From: Cyclobacteriaceae bacterium
GTDB taxonomy: Bacteria > Bacteroidota > Bacteroidia > Cytophagales > Cyclobacteriaceae
Assembly (NCBI GenBank): GCA_028278585.1
Contig: JANQEC010000067.1
Coordinates: 1-64,000, forward strand
Length of the DNA: 64,000 bases
Direction of reading: 5' to 3'
Below the pieces are notes generated by a model. The model saw nothing but the letters and a program-made list of their open reading frames with translations, was not told the DNA's origin and ran no database searches. Both the position numbers and the translations under genes were made by a program. Positions 1-10,372 of this stretch are shown one piece after another; position 1 is the stretch's first letter; each line of letters opens with the position of its first letter.

Positions 1-919
1 TGTTTCCATCCGAATCAGCCAATTCGTACCCCTGCCTAGGAATACCACGGTCGATCATTTCAAAGCCAACCAGCTTCCTTGTGACCCCAGCTTCTTTCTG
101 GGCTTTTAGGTTTTCGGCATTCACAAAATCCTTCGTAAATTTCGTTACCCAGCCAAGTCCAGCCTCAAGAGGTGAAGTTTCGTCTGTAATGTCATTTCCA
201 TACAAGCAAAACCCCTTTTCCAACCGCAGCGTATCACGAGCACCCAGACCAATGGGTTTAATTCCAAACTCCTCTCCTGCTTCAAAAATTTTATGCCATA
301 CTCCTTCGGCGTATTCTTTAGTGATGTACAACTCAAATCCTCCAGAACCAGTGTATCCAGTAGCAGAAATAATCATTTCGACATCAGCTAAAATGGCTGT
401 TTTGAAAGTATAAAAGCTAATGGCTCCCAGATCTACATCCGTCAGCTTCTGTAACGCATCAACGGCCTTGGGTCCTTGCACCGCCAATAAAACAATATCA
501 TCCGATACGTTTTCCATCTCCACACCCCATTTATCCTGGCCTTTGATCCAGTTCCAATCTTTCTCAATGTTAGAAGCGTTGACCACCAACATGTATTTCT
601 CATCAGAGAAACGGTAGATCAACAGGTCATCAACAATTCCTCCGGAATCGTTTGGCAAACATGAATACTGTGCCTGACCATTTACCAATTTAGAAGCATC
701 GTTAGAGGTCACCCATTGAATGAGGTCCAGGGCATGTGGCCCTCTAAGCATGAATTCTCCCATGTGTGACACATCGAACACACCCACACCTTCACGTACG
801 GTCAAATGTTCTTCTTTGTCCGATGAATACCGAACTGGCATGTTGTAACCGGCAAACGGAACCATTTTGCCACCCAGTTTTTCATGAATCGCATTAAGAG
901 GAATTTGTTTTGCATCCAT
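1..919 (-). CDS. gcvT: Aminomethyltransferase (glycine cleavage system T protein), partial, runs off left edge
   Basis: Not in the ORF track because no stop lies in the window. Minus-strand translation from ATG at 919 reads [60 protein letters not shown]..., and near the edge [25 protein letters not shown], typical GcvT motifs. Confidence 0.93.
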   Translation of the reverse strand, partial: MDAKQIPLNAIHEKLGGKMVPFAGYNMPVRYSSDKEEHLTVREGVGVFDVSHMGEFMLRGPHALDLIQWVTSNDASKLVNGQAQYSCLPNDSGGIVDDLLIYRFSDEKYMLVVNASNIEKDWNWIKGQDKWGVEMENVSDDIVLLAVQGPKAVDALQKLTDVDLGAISFYTFKTAILADVEMIISATGYTGSGGFELYITKEYAEGVWHKIFEAGEEFGIKPIGLGARDTLRLEKGFCLYGNDITDETSPLEAGLGWVTKFTKDFVNAENLKAQKEAGVTRKLVGFEMIDRGIPRQGYELADSDGN

Positions 920-959
920 TAGCTAAATATTTGTCGCAAATGTAATCATGAAGAATCGC

Positions 960-2609
960 TCAGGATTCCTTTGAAGAAATTGATTTTTCGAGATTGGAAA
1001 TATAGCTATGAAGACTATCTCCCTGGCCAAGATTTAATTTCTTTCTCAAACGGTATCGGGCAGTTTTCACACTGTTAACTGAAATTCCCAATATAGAAGA
1101 CATCTCCTTGATGTTCATGTTAAGATTGATCAATGCACAAAGCTTTAAATCTCCACCCCGAACTTCAGGGTGTTTGCTTTGGAGTATCGGGAAAAAATTC
1201 TTGTGAACACTTTCAAAATGTAACTTGAATTCTTCCCAATCACGATCAATGTTATCTTCTTGCCTGATCAGTCTCCTGATTTTCCTGATCTTCGACACAG
1301 ACTCTTTCTCGATGGAAGACTCAACATCCTTTAGGTTCTCTTCAACGGATTCAAATAAATTTCTCTTCTGGATAAAATTGATGGTATAAGAGGCTAATTC
1401 CTTGTTTTGGAAATCTATTTTCTGATTTAAGTATTTCTGCTTTCTGGCGCTTTTGTTTTTCTGATAGTTGAAAAAGAGAATAGCTGCAGCAATGACCACT
1501 ATTATCCCTGCAATTAAAAGGTTTCTCCACATTGCCTTGATCTGCTGATCTTTTTCCAACAAAGCAATTCGTTGTCCTTGTATCTCAAGTTCTTGTTTTC
1601 TTTTCTCTGCCTCGTACTTATCTGTGAGTTCTCTTAATCGATTAGCCGTTTGTGTATTGAAAATGGTTTCTTTCAATTCAACGTTTTTTTCATAATGTAC
1701 AAATGCTGATTCATAATCCCCCATCAATGTGTCCAGGACATAAAGTTCTTCATAGGCATCTTGCTCATAAGAATTCAGATTGGTTCCTTGCACAACCTTC
1801 ACAGCTTCCAGAAGAACTTTTCTAGCTTTTGAATACTCCTTTCTTATTATATAAATTCTCCCTATTCGGATCAACGCATAATTGGCTCTTCTTGGGTTTC
1901 CTTCCTGCTTTGAAAGTAGAAGAGACCGTTGGAGTTGTTCAAGCGCTTCATCATAATTTTCGAGGTGGATGTGCAAAGTGGCCATGAAGTTCAATGCACT
2001 TATAATTCCCTGGGTGTAGTTCAAGTCCTCACTTATTCTCAAAGATTCTTTTACGTAACTCATCGCATTGTCTTTTTCATCTAACTGATTTCCAACAATG
2101 GACATGCTCAGATATATATGAGTTTTCCTTTGTTCTAAAGAGAGAACATCCGCAATCGCCAATGCTTTTTTAAGGCTTATCATTGCATCCTCCTCCTGCC
2201 CCATAATATCGTAGATAATCCCAAGCCCCTGATGCACAAAACACAAGTTCGTGGAATCTTTGATCTCCTCACTCAATTCCAGGGATACAAGGTAAGATTC
2301 AAGAGACAGGTCATCCTGGGCCATGCTAAAATAAGAGGAACCAAACCTTGCGTGTGCTACCGCGATCCCCTTTTTATAATCCAGCTGTTCTGCTTTATTC
2401 AATGCTTCTCCAGCATAATATAGCGCTGTATCTGCATTGACGTTGGTATATTGAAGTGCCAGTTCATTCAGTACATCTATGGCCTGAGTATCAACTTGAG
2501 CAACATTCAGTGATTTGATTAGACTATCTATTTCCCTTCGCTGACTATGCGAAACGAAAAGTGACAATAGCATCATTGTCAGCAAAATAATTCGAGATAT
2601 GCGGATCAT
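960..2609 (-). CDS. TPR-repeat membrane regulator with C-terminal LuxR-like HTH
   Basis: Signal peptide, multiple TPR-like helices, one TM segment (LLIAGIIVVIAAAILFF), coiled coil, C-terminal HTH (LNMNIKEMSSILGISVNSVKTARYRLRKKL). Confidence 0.85.
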   Translation of the reverse strand: MIRISRIILLTMMLLSLFVSHSQRREIDSLIKSLNVAQVDTQAIDVLNELALQYTNVNADTALYYAGEALNKAEQLDYKKGIAVAHARFGSSYFSMAQDDLSLESYLVSLELSEEIKDSTNLCFVHQGLGIIYDIMGQEEDAMISLKKALAIADVLSLEQRKTHIYLSMSIVGNQLDEKDNAMSYVKESLRISEDLNYTQGIISALNFMATLHIHLENYDEALEQLQRSLLLSKQEGNPRRANYALIRIGRIYIIRKEYSKARKVLLEAVKVVQGTNLNSYEQDAYEELYVLDTLMGDYESAFVHYEKNVELKETIFNTQTANRLRELTDKYEAEKRKQELEIQGQRIALLEKDQQIKAMWRNLLIAGIIVVIAAAILFFNYQKNKSARKQKYLNQKIDFQNKELASYTINFIQKRNLFESVEENLKDVESSIEKESVSKIRKIRRLIRQEDNIDRDWEEFKLHFESVHKNFFPILQSKHPEVRGGDLKLCALINLNMNIKEMSSILGISVNSVKTARYRLRKKLNLGQGDSLHSYISNLEKSISSKES

Positions 2610-2643
2610 TACACACGTGCAAATGTGTAAATATCGGCAGAAA

Positions 2644-3420
2644 TTATAGGTTTAATTTCAAACCAACCGGACAATGGTCCGATCCGAGGTATTCGTTATA
2701 AATAAGTGAGTCGTCAATGTTTTCCTTCAGTTGCTCACTCGTCAGAAAATAATCAATACGCCAACCAACATTGCGTGCACGTGCATTGTATTTGTAATTC
2801 CACCAGGAATATTTCACCTCATCGGGATACTTCATTCTGAATGAGTCAATAAATCCAGCATTCAAAAGATTTTCAAAACCATCAATTTCATCCTGGGTAT
2901 GGCCCGATTGTTTGTTGTAGTTTTCTTTGGGTCGTGCAAGATCAATTTCAGTATGAGCAACGTTTAAATCTCCACAAATAATGACTGGTTTCTTATCTTC
3001 TAAGCTTAAAACATAATTCCTGAAAGTTTCATCCCAATCTTTCCTATAGTTCAGTCGTTTCATCCCCTCTCCTGAATTAGGAGTATAGACAGTAACAACA
3101 AAAAAAGTATTGAACTCAGCTGCAATCACCCGCCCTTCCTGATCATGCTCTTCAATACCCATGTCATAAAAAACTTCTATCGGCTTTTCCTTAGAAAGAA
3201 TAGCGGTTCCGGAATAGCCTTTTCTTTCCTTCGAAGAGTTTACTGCAGTTGAATATTCGGGCAGTAGTTGAAGCGCCGTTTTTACTTCCTCAGGCTGACC
3301 TTTGGTTTCTTGCAGACATAATACATCCGGATCCATCGTTCTTACATCCTTTAAAAAATCTTTCTTGATCATGGCTCTGATACCATTCACATTCCACGAA
3401 ACCAGGTGAAGTTGAGGCAT
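2644..3420 (-). CDS. xth: Exodeoxyribonuclease III
   Basis: LVSWNVNGIRAM, LCLQETKG, GDLNVAHTEIDLARPK, SDHCPVGL motifs. Confidence 0.95.
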   Translation of the reverse strand: MPQLHLVSWNVNGIRAMIKKDFLKDVRTMDPDVLCLQETKGQPEEVKTALQLLPEYSTAVNSSKERKGYSGTAILSKEKPIEVFYDMGIEEHDQEGRVIAAEFNTFFVVTVYTPNSGEGMKRLNYRKDWDETFRNYVLSLEDKKPVIICGDLNVAHTEIDLARPKENYNKQSGHTQDEIDGFENLLNAGFIDSFRMKYPDEVKYSWWNYKYNARARNVGWRIDYFLTSEQLKENIDDSLIYNEYLGSDHCPVGLKLNL

Positions 3421-3626
3421 AATTTGACTTGATTGCTATTATTTAATTAGAGATGAATAACCTCTCATACAAGTCGCAAAAGAAAGAAAAAGAATTGATT
3501 CCAGAAGAATGAATGTGGTTACTGTTTTATTTTAAATATTTTCAAGGTTATAGCTTCTTTATCTTCTGTTACAATTCGTTCAAAATGCCTTAGGCTAACA
3601 AAATCAACCCTATATTTACTTTATAT

Positions 3627-3857
3627 ATGATAGTGGTGAAGACTTTTGGTCAGGTGAAGGAGGTACTTGGATCGGAGCTGTTGGTAAATAAGGAGATGAC
3701 TGATGTAAAATCACTACGAGATTACTTACGTAACAAGTACCCCACCATTGTATGGTCGACGGTAGCGATTGCCGTCAATACGCAGTATGCGAACGACCCA
3801 GACCCAATAAGTTCGGGCGACGAGATCGCTTTGATCCCACCAGTATCGGGAGGGTAA
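3627..3857 (+). CDS. moaD: MoaD/ThiS-family molybdopterin synthase small subunit
   Basis: 76 aa, ends IPPVSGG (C-terminal GG); adjacent to moaE. Confidence 0.93.
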   Translation: MIVVKTFGQVKEVLGSELLVNKEMTDVKSLRDYLRNKYPTIVWSTVAIAVNTQYANDPDPISSGDEIALIPPVSGG

Positions 3858-3861
3858 TGAA

Positions 3862-4269
3862 TTGGTACAAATAGTAGAACATATTGACCTCAACGAGGCG
3901 TATAATCAGCTGGCTGATCCTGCTGCAGGTGGCACATGCATTTTTGTGGGCACGGTGCGAGACAACAGTCAGGGCAAAGAGGTAGTAGAACTGAATTTCG
4001 AAACTTACGACGCGATGGCTATCTCGGAAATGGAGAAGATCCGGGTCACGGCTATTGAGAAATGGGGCCTGGAAAAAGCGATCATGATCCATGCCGTTGG
4101 AGCAAAGAAAATCGGAGACCCGGTTGTGGTCGTTGGTGTTGCAGCCGCCCACCGGAAGGAAGCGTTTCCTGCATGCCAGTATTTGATCGATGAACTGAAA
4201 AAGACGGTTCCGATCTGGAAGAAAGAATTTTTCACTGACAGCAGTCACTGGGTTTCACAAACTCCCTAA
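3862..4269 (+). CDS. moaE: Molybdopterin synthase catalytic subunit
   Basis: GGTCIFVGTVRDNSQGKEV, YDAMAISEM, AHRKEAFPACQYLIDELKKTVPIWKKE motifs. Confidence 0.95.
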   Translation: MVQIVEHIDLNEAYNQLADPAAGGTCIFVGTVRDNSQGKEVVELNFETYDAMAISEMEKIRVTAIEKWGLEKAIMIHAVGAKKIGDPVVVVGVAAAHRKEAFPACQYLIDELKKTVPIWKKEFFTDSSHWVSQTP

Positions 4270-4270
4270 A

Positions 4271-5251
4271 ATGGAAAAGTTGAAAGACAAATTCGGTAGA
4301 GGGATTAACTACCTCCGATTATCAGTGACGGATCGCTGCAACCTTCGGTGTACGTATTGCATGCCAGAACGGGGATTAAAGTTTGCTCCTAAACAGACGT
4401 TGCTTTCCTACGAGGAATTGTTGGAGTTAACCGATGTGTTGGGATCAGTCGGAATTAATAAAATCCGGATTACTGGTGGTGAGCCGTTCGTTCGAGCGGA
4501 TCTGATCGGATTTCTACGAAAGTTGTCAGAAAAGTCTTTCCTGGAAAGAATCAGTATTACGTCCAACCTGACATTAATCCGACCGCATCTTAATGAGTTG
4601 GAGCATATTGGGATTCGGGATGTGAACGTGAGCCTCGATTGTCTTGAGAAAGAGCGATTCAATGAGATTACACGAAGGGATGAGTTCGAGGAAGTGGAGC
4701 AGACGCTTTATGAAATGATTGATCGCAGATTCAACATCAAGATCAACTGTGTGGCGATGGCTGGGGTGAATGAGGATCAAATCATTCCGTTGCTGAATCT
4801 GGCAAAAGACCAACCGGTATCAGTTCGGTTTCTGGAAGAAATGCCGTTCAATGGATCCGGGAGTGAGCGTAGCAGAACTCTGGACTACCAATCGATTCTT
4901 GGTATTATTTCGAAAGAAGTTGAATTCACCAAACTACTCGATGAACCCTCTTCTACGTCTCAGAATTATGCGATTGAGGGATTCGCAGGGAGCTTTGGAG
5001 TGATCCCTTCGTTTAGCCGGACGTTTTGCGGGGATTGTAATCGCTTGCGGCTGTCTGCTACCGGCGAGGTACGAACCTGTTTGTATGGTCCGAACGTGTT
5101 GAATTTGCGAGACATGCTTCGGAATGGTGATTCGGAAGATGCGATCCGATTGGCATTGGCTGAAGCAGTATCAAACAAACCGAAAGACGGATTCGCCGCA
5201 GCAGACGAAAATGAAAAGACGTATTTATCAATGACAAAATTGGGAGGATGA
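4271..5251 (+). CDS. moaA: GTP 3',8-cyclase (radical SAM)
   Basis: LRLSVTDRCNLRCTYCMPE, RITGGEP, C-terminal FCGDCNRLRLSATGEVRTCLY, ends GG. Confidence 0.96.
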   Translation: MEKLKDKFGRGINYLRLSVTDRCNLRCTYCMPERGLKFAPKQTLLSYEELLELTDVLGSVGINKIRITGGEPFVRADLIGFLRKLSEKSFLERISITSNLTLIRPHLNELEHIGIRDVNVSLDCLEKERFNEITRRDEFEEVEQTLYEMIDRRFNIKINCVAMAGVNEDQIIPLLNLAKDQPVSVRFLEEMPFNGSGSERSRTLDYQSILGIISKEVEFTKLLDEPSSTSQNYAIEGFAGSFGVIPSFSRTFCGDCNRLRLSATGEVRTCLYGPNVLNLRDMLRNGDSEDAIRLALAEAVSNKPKDGFAAADENEKTYLSMTKLGG

Positions 5252-5721
5252 GTAACGAATTAACGCATATCAACAAAGACGGAGGCGTTCACATGGTGGA
5301 CGTGTCAGGCAAGGAAATTACAGAACGAATTGCAGTCGCTCAATCGAGAGTTGAGTTTCCATTGGAAGCGTTTGCTGTTATCTCCGAGAATGGATTTAAT
5401 ACGAAGAAAGGGAACTTGGTTCAGACGGCAGTTTTAGCAGGAATTGGGGCGGTGAAGAAAACATCTGATCTAATACCACTTTGTCATAACATACCGATCT
5501 CGAAAACGGATATCGAGATTAGTCCAATTGCGAATGGATTTGAAGTTTCCTGCTTCGTTAAAACGACAGGTCAGACGGGAGTAGAAATGGAGGCATTAAC
5601 GGGTGCATCGGTGGCTGCTTTGTGTATTTATGATATGTGCAAAGCATTATCTCATGACATTGTATTAGGACCAACCAGGTTGATTGAGAAGAAAGGTGGG
5701 AAGCGAGACTTCTCCAGATGA
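5248..5721 (+). CDS. moaC: Cyclic pyranopterin monophosphate synthase
   Basis: MVDVSGKEITERIA, LIPLCHNIPI, TGVEMEALTGASVAALCIYDMCKA; start overlaps moaA stop. Confidence 0.96.
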   Translation: MSNELTHINKDGGVHMVDVSGKEITERIAVAQSRVEFPLEAFAVISENGFNTKKGNLVQTAVLAGIGAVKKTSDLIPLCHNIPISKTDIEISPIANGFEVSCFVKTTGQTGVEMEALTGASVAALCIYDMCKALSHDIVLGPTRLIEKKGGKRDFSR

Positions 5722-5758
5722 GATGGCGGCCTGGGAAGGTTGTTCAAAATTATCAAAG

Positions 5759-6487
5759 ATGGAAACAGACAAAATTTTAGCATACTTAAGTAGAGGTCGA
5801 ACAGATTTTATCTTTCAATTGCTCCAAAAAAGCAATTGGCAGGAATTGCTTAATGAAGGACAGGTAAAACCTTTGCAATGGCTTGTGTACTACAACGATA
5901 CAACTGCATTGCGAGCTGTTCTAAATGCAGGTGGTAATCTCAGCAGCATTGACCTCAACAGTGAATTAGGTAATGCAGCGTTCTTTGGTCATTGGAAAGT
6001 TTGCGATTTTTTAATCAAGGAAGGAGCAGATGTTAATGCAGTGATCGATCAAAAAACAGGTGAGACATCCTTGCATAATGCATTATCTAAAGCTGGCCGA
6101 CCCTATTATCTATATGTCGTGAAAATTCTGGTGGAAAATGGAGCAGATGTAAATGTGAAAACGATTCCAGGAATTGAAACCGGAGCCTTCATGCGCGATG
6201 TACGTACGAAGGGAGAAACCCCCTTGCATCGTGCAGCAGCATATGCTGATGAAGCAACCGTAGACTATTTAATCCAAAATGGAGCAGACATTGAAGCCAG
6301 AGATGAACATGGGAATTCTCCCATAAGTTGGGCAAGTGAACATCTACGGCCTGGGGCTATATTGTCCTTATTGGCTTTCGGGGATCATAGAGTTGGAGAA
6401 GCTCATAAGAAAAATACTAGTGATCATGGTAGTGGCTGGGGAAATGGAATGGATTGGAACTTGCTTGGGGATTATTTACCCGAATAA
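5759..6487 (+). CDS. Ankyrin-repeat protein inside the Moco operon
   Basis: Likely ATG at 5759 (METDKILAYL...). ANK-like repeats: VKILVENGADVNVKTI, GETPLHRAAAYADEATVDYLIQNGADIEARDEHGNSPISWA. Confidence 0.88.
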   Translation: METDKILAYLSRGRTDFIFQLLQKSNWQELLNEGQVKPLQWLVYYNDTTALRAVLNAGGNLSSIDLNSELGNAAFFGHWKVCDFLIKEGADVNAVIDQKTGETSLHNALSKAGRPYYLYVVKILVENGADVNVKTIPGIETGAFMRDVRTKGETPLHRAAAYADEATVDYLIQNGADIEARDEHGNSPISWASEHLRPGAILSLLAFGDHRVGEAHKKNTSDHGSGWGNGMDWNLLGDYLPE

Positions 6488-6513
6488 CGAATCCTTAATT
6501 TTAAAAAATTGGT

Positions 6514-7095
6514 ATGTCTAAAGATAATTTATACGGCCTAATTCTCATGGGAGGTCAAAGTTCCAGGATGGGGACTGACAAATCCTCATTGGAGTACCAT
6601 GGTCAGCCGCATGCAGAATTCATGTTTGAGCTGGTCAAAAGTATTTTGCCAAACACATTCGTTTCAGTTCGCGAGGGTCAGGAGGTCTCATTTACCGATC
6701 AGGCAATCCAGGATAATTTCCCTACAAAAGGTCCCATCAATGGAATATTAAGTGCAATGACACAACATTCCGATAAGGCATGGTTGGTGTTAGCGGTTGA
6801 TCTTCCATTCGTAACTGAGCAAACCATTCACCATTTAATTGCATCCAGGAATACGGAAAAAATAGCAACCGCATTTGCCACAAAGGAAAGTGGTTTGCCA
6901 GAACCTCTTGTAGCTATCTGGGAACATCATGCGATTGAAGCATTAAAAGAACATCATCTTGTTGAGGACAAAAGATGCCCAAGGAAATTCCTGATCAACA
7001 GCGATATTGAACTGGTTCATCCTCAAGATGATCTTGAACTTTATAATGCCAATAATCCAGAAGAATTCGAGCAAGCCAAATCAATGATCAAATGA
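6514..7095 (+). CDS. mobA: Molybdenum cofactor guanylyltransferase
   Basis: LILMGGQSSRMGTDKSSLEYHGQP signature; DLPFVT motif. Confidence 0.9.
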   Translation: MSKDNLYGLILMGGQSSRMGTDKSSLEYHGQPHAEFMFELVKSILPNTFVSVREGQEVSFTDQAIQDNFPTKGPINGILSAMTQHSDKAWLVLAVDLPFVTEQTIHHLIASRNTEKIATAFATKESGLPEPLVAIWEHHAIEALKEHHLVEDKRCPRKFLINSDIELVHPQDDLELYNANNPEEFEQAKSMIK

Positions 7096-8111
7096 ACACC
7101 GAGCGGTATCAACGACAACTCGTCCTTCCGGATTTTGGACCTGCTAGTCAGCAGAAACTGCAGGATGCTAGTGTCCTGATCGTTGGTGCAGGAGGTTTGG
7201 GTGTTCCTGTCATGCAATACCTGGCTGGCATGGGTATAGGAAAGATAACGATCGTGGATGAGGACGTTGTTTCATTGAGCAATCTCCAGCGGCAGGTAAT
7301 GTACAGGTCAGAGGATGTTGGCAAGAAAAAAGTGGAAGTAGCAAAAACCTATATTCAAAAGCTAAACCCCGAGGTAGAAGTACTAATTGTGGAGCAAATG
7401 GTATCAAATGAAAATGCCTCAGAACTTGTAGCGGGGTCGCATGCAGTGGTTGATTGTACCGATAGCATTGAAGCTCGATACATTATCAACGATGCCTGTG
7501 TAAAGGAGAATGTTCCGTTTGTTTACGGAGCTCTGTATCGTCACGAGGGCCATGTCAGCGTGTTCAATTACAAAGGAGGTGTTACCTATCGGGATATTTA
7601 CCCGGATGATTCCGCAAAAGTTGAAAACTGCAATGAAATTGGAGTTTTGGGTGTGCTGCCGGGAATCATTGGATGCTACCAGGCAATGGAAGCCGTTAAA
7701 GTGCTCACTGGCATTGGAGAACCTCTGGCAGGGAAATTACTGGTGGTGGATGCACTAAAAACTGACCATCATGTTTTTCAATTGGCAGAAAATCCACTTA
7801 AGAATCAGAAAAAAGAAGTTTCTCCTCAATTTCAAGAGAGCCTCCTGACCTGGCAAGAATTAGATGAATTAGATATTGGACGCTATCATTTCGTTGATGT
7901 ACGTCCGCCTACCATTTTCGAAGAATCTCATGATGCCCGATTCATCAATGTCCCAATGGAGATGCTGGCTGGATTTAGTCCGGAAGAAAACAAGGAGGTT
8001 GTTCTTGTCTGTCAAAGAGGTGTTACAACCAAACAGGCATCGGCGTTGTTAAAATCGACATTCTCCGAAACAGTCATTCACCAAGTAAGGGGAGGGTACA
8101 ACGCGAGATGA
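7092..8111 (+). CDS. moeB: HesA/MoeB/ThiF-family adenylyltransferase with C-terminal rhodanese domain
   Basis: RYQRQLVLPDFG, LIVGAGGLGVPVMQYLAGMGIG, Cys-containing rhodanese loop VLVCQRGVTTKQASALL; start overlaps mobA stop. Confidence 0.93.
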   Translation: MNTERYQRQLVLPDFGPASQQKLQDASVLIVGAGGLGVPVMQYLAGMGIGKITIVDEDVVSLSNLQRQVMYRSEDVGKKKVEVAKTYIQKLNPEVEVLIVEQMVSNENASELVAGSHAVVDCTDSIEARYIINDACVKENVPFVYGALYRHEGHVSVFNYKGGVTYRDIYPDDSAKVENCNEIGVLGVLPGIIGCYQAMEAVKVLTGIGEPLAGKLLVVDALKTDHHVFQLAENPLKNQKKEVSPQFQESLLTWQELDELDIGRYHFVDVRPPTIFEESHDARFINVPMEMLAGFSPEENKEVVLVCQRGVTTKQASALLKSTFSETVIHQVRGGYNAR

Positions 8112-8860
8112 ATGAATACTTGTTGTTACCGCTCTTTTTCCTGATTGCACTCTTCTATTCATCCATTGGGTTCGGGGGTGGTTCTAGCTATTTGGCGGTT
8201 TTAAGCCTTGTATTCGTCAATTTTTATGAAATCCGAACACTCGCTCTTTTACTAAATGTAATGGTTGTTTCCATTGGAACAATCTTATTTATTAAAAGAC
8301 AGGTGTTCGACTTGAGAATTTTTTGGCCATTTATCTTACTGAGTGTTCCTCTTGCATTTATTGCGGCAAGGCTCAGGCTTTCTGAAGACGCATTTTTTAT
8401 CATTCTTGGCTCAGCACTAATACTTGCCGCTATTGCGATGATATTTCAAACCTTCAACAACAAGGTGATTTCCAGAAATCTCACTTTGTCAAATAGTGCA
8501 TTCCTTGGAGGCGCTATTGGGTTTCTTTCAGGACTTGTCGGAATTGGAGGTGGCATATTCTTATCCCCTACCCTTAACCTCATTGGATGGAAAGATGCTA
8601 AGGTGATTGCTGCGCTCGCCTCTGTTTTCATATTGGTCAATTCTTTGGCTGGAATCTCCGGATTACTGATTTCTGGAACTTTTCAACTAGACCTTACTTT
8701 TGCCATCAAAATAATAGGTATTGTTATTTTGGGAGGGCTTATTGGTTCAAATCTATCAGTGAAGATGAACGTTAGTTGGATTCGAGGTTTAACCGCAATT
8801 TTGGTGTTGTATGTAGGATCCAGGATAGTTTTGTTGCATGGCTTTGGAATTCACATTTAG
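8108..8860 (+). CDS. TSUP-family (TauE/SafE) anion transporter
   Basis: Multi-TM; IGFGGGSSYLAVLSL and GFLSGLVGIGGGIFLSPTLNL repeats; start overlaps moeB stop. Confidence 0.88.
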   Translation: MNEYLLLPLFFLIALFYSSIGFGGGSSYLAVLSLVFVNFYEIRTLALLLNVMVVSIGTILFIKRQVFDLRIFWPFILLSVPLAFIAARLRLSEDAFFIILGSALILAAIAMIFQTFNNKVISRNLTLSNSAFLGGAIGFLSGLVGIGGGIFLSPTLNLIGWKDAKVIAALASVFILVNSLAGISGLLISGTFQLDLTFAIKIIGIVILGGLIGSNLSVKMNVSWIRGLTAILVLYVGSRIVLLHGFGIHI

Positions 8861-8879
8861 TTCTAAGAAGTTCGGTGAA

Positions 8880-10061
8880 ATGATCTCAGTACAAGAAGCA
8901 TTGGAAATTATTCAAGCTAATCCCATGGACCTGGGGTCAGAAGAAGTGCCTTTTTCAGAAGTTACCGGAAGAGTACTTGACGAGGATATAAGGGCAGACC
9001 GAGATTTCCCTCCATTTAACCGTGCCACCATGGATGGCATCTGTATCTCCCTGAAAGATTGGGAAACAGGCATGCGAACATTTCCTGTTTTTGGAGAACA
9101 ATTTGCCGGAGCACCGCAACAGAAGTTGAAGCTGGGGTCATGCATGGAAGTGATGACCGGAGCGATTGTTCCGGAAAATGCCAATGTGATCATCCGCTAT
9201 GAGGATGTAACGATAGAAAATTCCATAGCCACTGTACATACGGAAGCAATTACAGACATGATGAACATTCACCTTCAGGGGACTGATGCAAATGCTGATG
9301 AGGTCCTGGTAAAAAAGGGAAAAACTATCAGTCATGGAGACATTGGAATATTAACTTCTGTAGGAAAAACTTCGATGCAAGTGAAAAAGCTACCCAAGGT
9401 AGCCATCATTTCAACTGGTGATGAGCTGGTGGAACCGGATCAAAAACCACTACCACATCAAATCAGAAAGTCGAATATTTATACGCTTTGTTCGCTCCTA
9501 AACAATCAAGGATTAACCTCTGAGGTATTTCACATTAATGATGAACTTGAGGAAATCAAATCCAGTCTTGGTGAGATTTTGAGCAACTTCGATGTGCTCC
9601 TTTTAAGTGGCGGGGTTTCAATGGGTAAAAGAGATTTTATTCCAGAAGCCCTGGAAAGTCATGGTGTGAAAACACATTTTCATAAAATCAAGCAGCGTCC
9701 CGGGAAGCCGTTGTGGTTTGGAAGCAACAAGAGCGTGACTGTTTTTGGATTTCCAGGTAATCCTGTTTCAACGATCGCCTGTTACACCGTCTACTTTAAA
9801 AGCTGGCTCGATCAGTCATTGGGACTAGAGTCTGCCACTAATCATGCTGAATTGACAGAAGATATTCATTTTCCAAAAGAGCTGACCTTTTTCGTTCATG
9901 TATCAATTTCGAATGAAAAAGGAATTTTGAAAGCCAAACCACTTCGAGGCAATGGTTCAGGAGATCTCGTAAGTCTATCAACTGCAGATGGCTTTATTGA
10001 GCTGCCTGCGAATCAAAGTCATTTTAAGAAAGGGGAAAAATTTCCTGTATATCTTCTGTAG
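8880..10061 (+). CDS. moeA: Molybdopterin molybdenumtransferase
   Basis: MISVQEALEII, DFPPFNRATMDG, GAIVPENANVIIRYEDV, ISTGDELV, LSGGVSMGKRDF, GFPGNPVS. Likely ATG at 8880 rather than the tracked 8838. Confidence 0.95.
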   Translation: MISVQEALEIIQANPMDLGSEEVPFSEVTGRVLDEDIRADRDFPPFNRATMDGICISLKDWETGMRTFPVFGEQFAGAPQQKLKLGSCMEVMTGAIVPENANVIIRYEDVTIENSIATVHTEAITDMMNIHLQGTDANADEVLVKKGKTISHGDIGILTSVGKTSMQVKKLPKVAIISTGDELVEPDQKPLPHQIRKSNIYTLCSLLNNQGLTSEVFHINDELEEIKSSLGEILSNFDVLLLSGGVSMGKRDFIPEALESHGVKTHFHKIKQRPGKPLWFGSNKSVTVFGFPGNPVSTIACYTVYFKSWLDQSLGLESATNHAELTEDIHFPKELTFFVHVSISNEKGILKAKPLRGNGSGDLVSLSTADGFIELPANQSHFKKGEKFPVYLL

Positions 10062-10129
10062 GCTGTTCTACAACTTTTTTTTGAATATCAGATAGCAGCT
10101 TTGCAACTAAATATAGTTGCACTAAGTTT

Positions 10130-10372
10130 ATGTCTAAGAAAGAAAAGCTGATCAGGCGCTTTTTAAGTATGCCTTCGGATTTTCACTACGATGAGATGGT
10201 CAAGTTTCTAGGGTATTTTGGTTTTTTTGAAGTGGCTAAAGGTAAGACATCTGGATCAAGAGTGATGTTTGAAAATTCCAAAGGTGCTCCGATCAGACTT
10301 CACAGACCTCATCCAAATGGGATAATGAAAATGTATCAACTGAAACAAGTCAAAGAAATTTTAGAGTTATGA
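10130..10372 (+). CDS. hicA: HicA-family mRNA interferase toxin
   Basis: Small dsRBD-like protein: GSRVMFENSKGAPIRLHRPHPNGIMKMYQLKQVKEIL; overlaps hicB start. Confidence 0.88.
   Translation: MSKKEKLIRRFLSMPSDFHYDEMVKFLGYFGFFEVAKGKTSGSRVMFENSKGAPIRLHRPHPNGIMKMYQLKQVKEILEL

Noticed and set aside
3421-3626. Possible Moco riboswitch upstream of moaD
   Set aside because: AT-rich leader with no convincing conserved multi-stem structure by eye; would need a covariance-model search.
3775-4248. 157-aa minus-strand ORF
   Set aside because: Antisense to moaD/moaE, whose frames have strong family motifs; the antisense translation has no recognisable domain.
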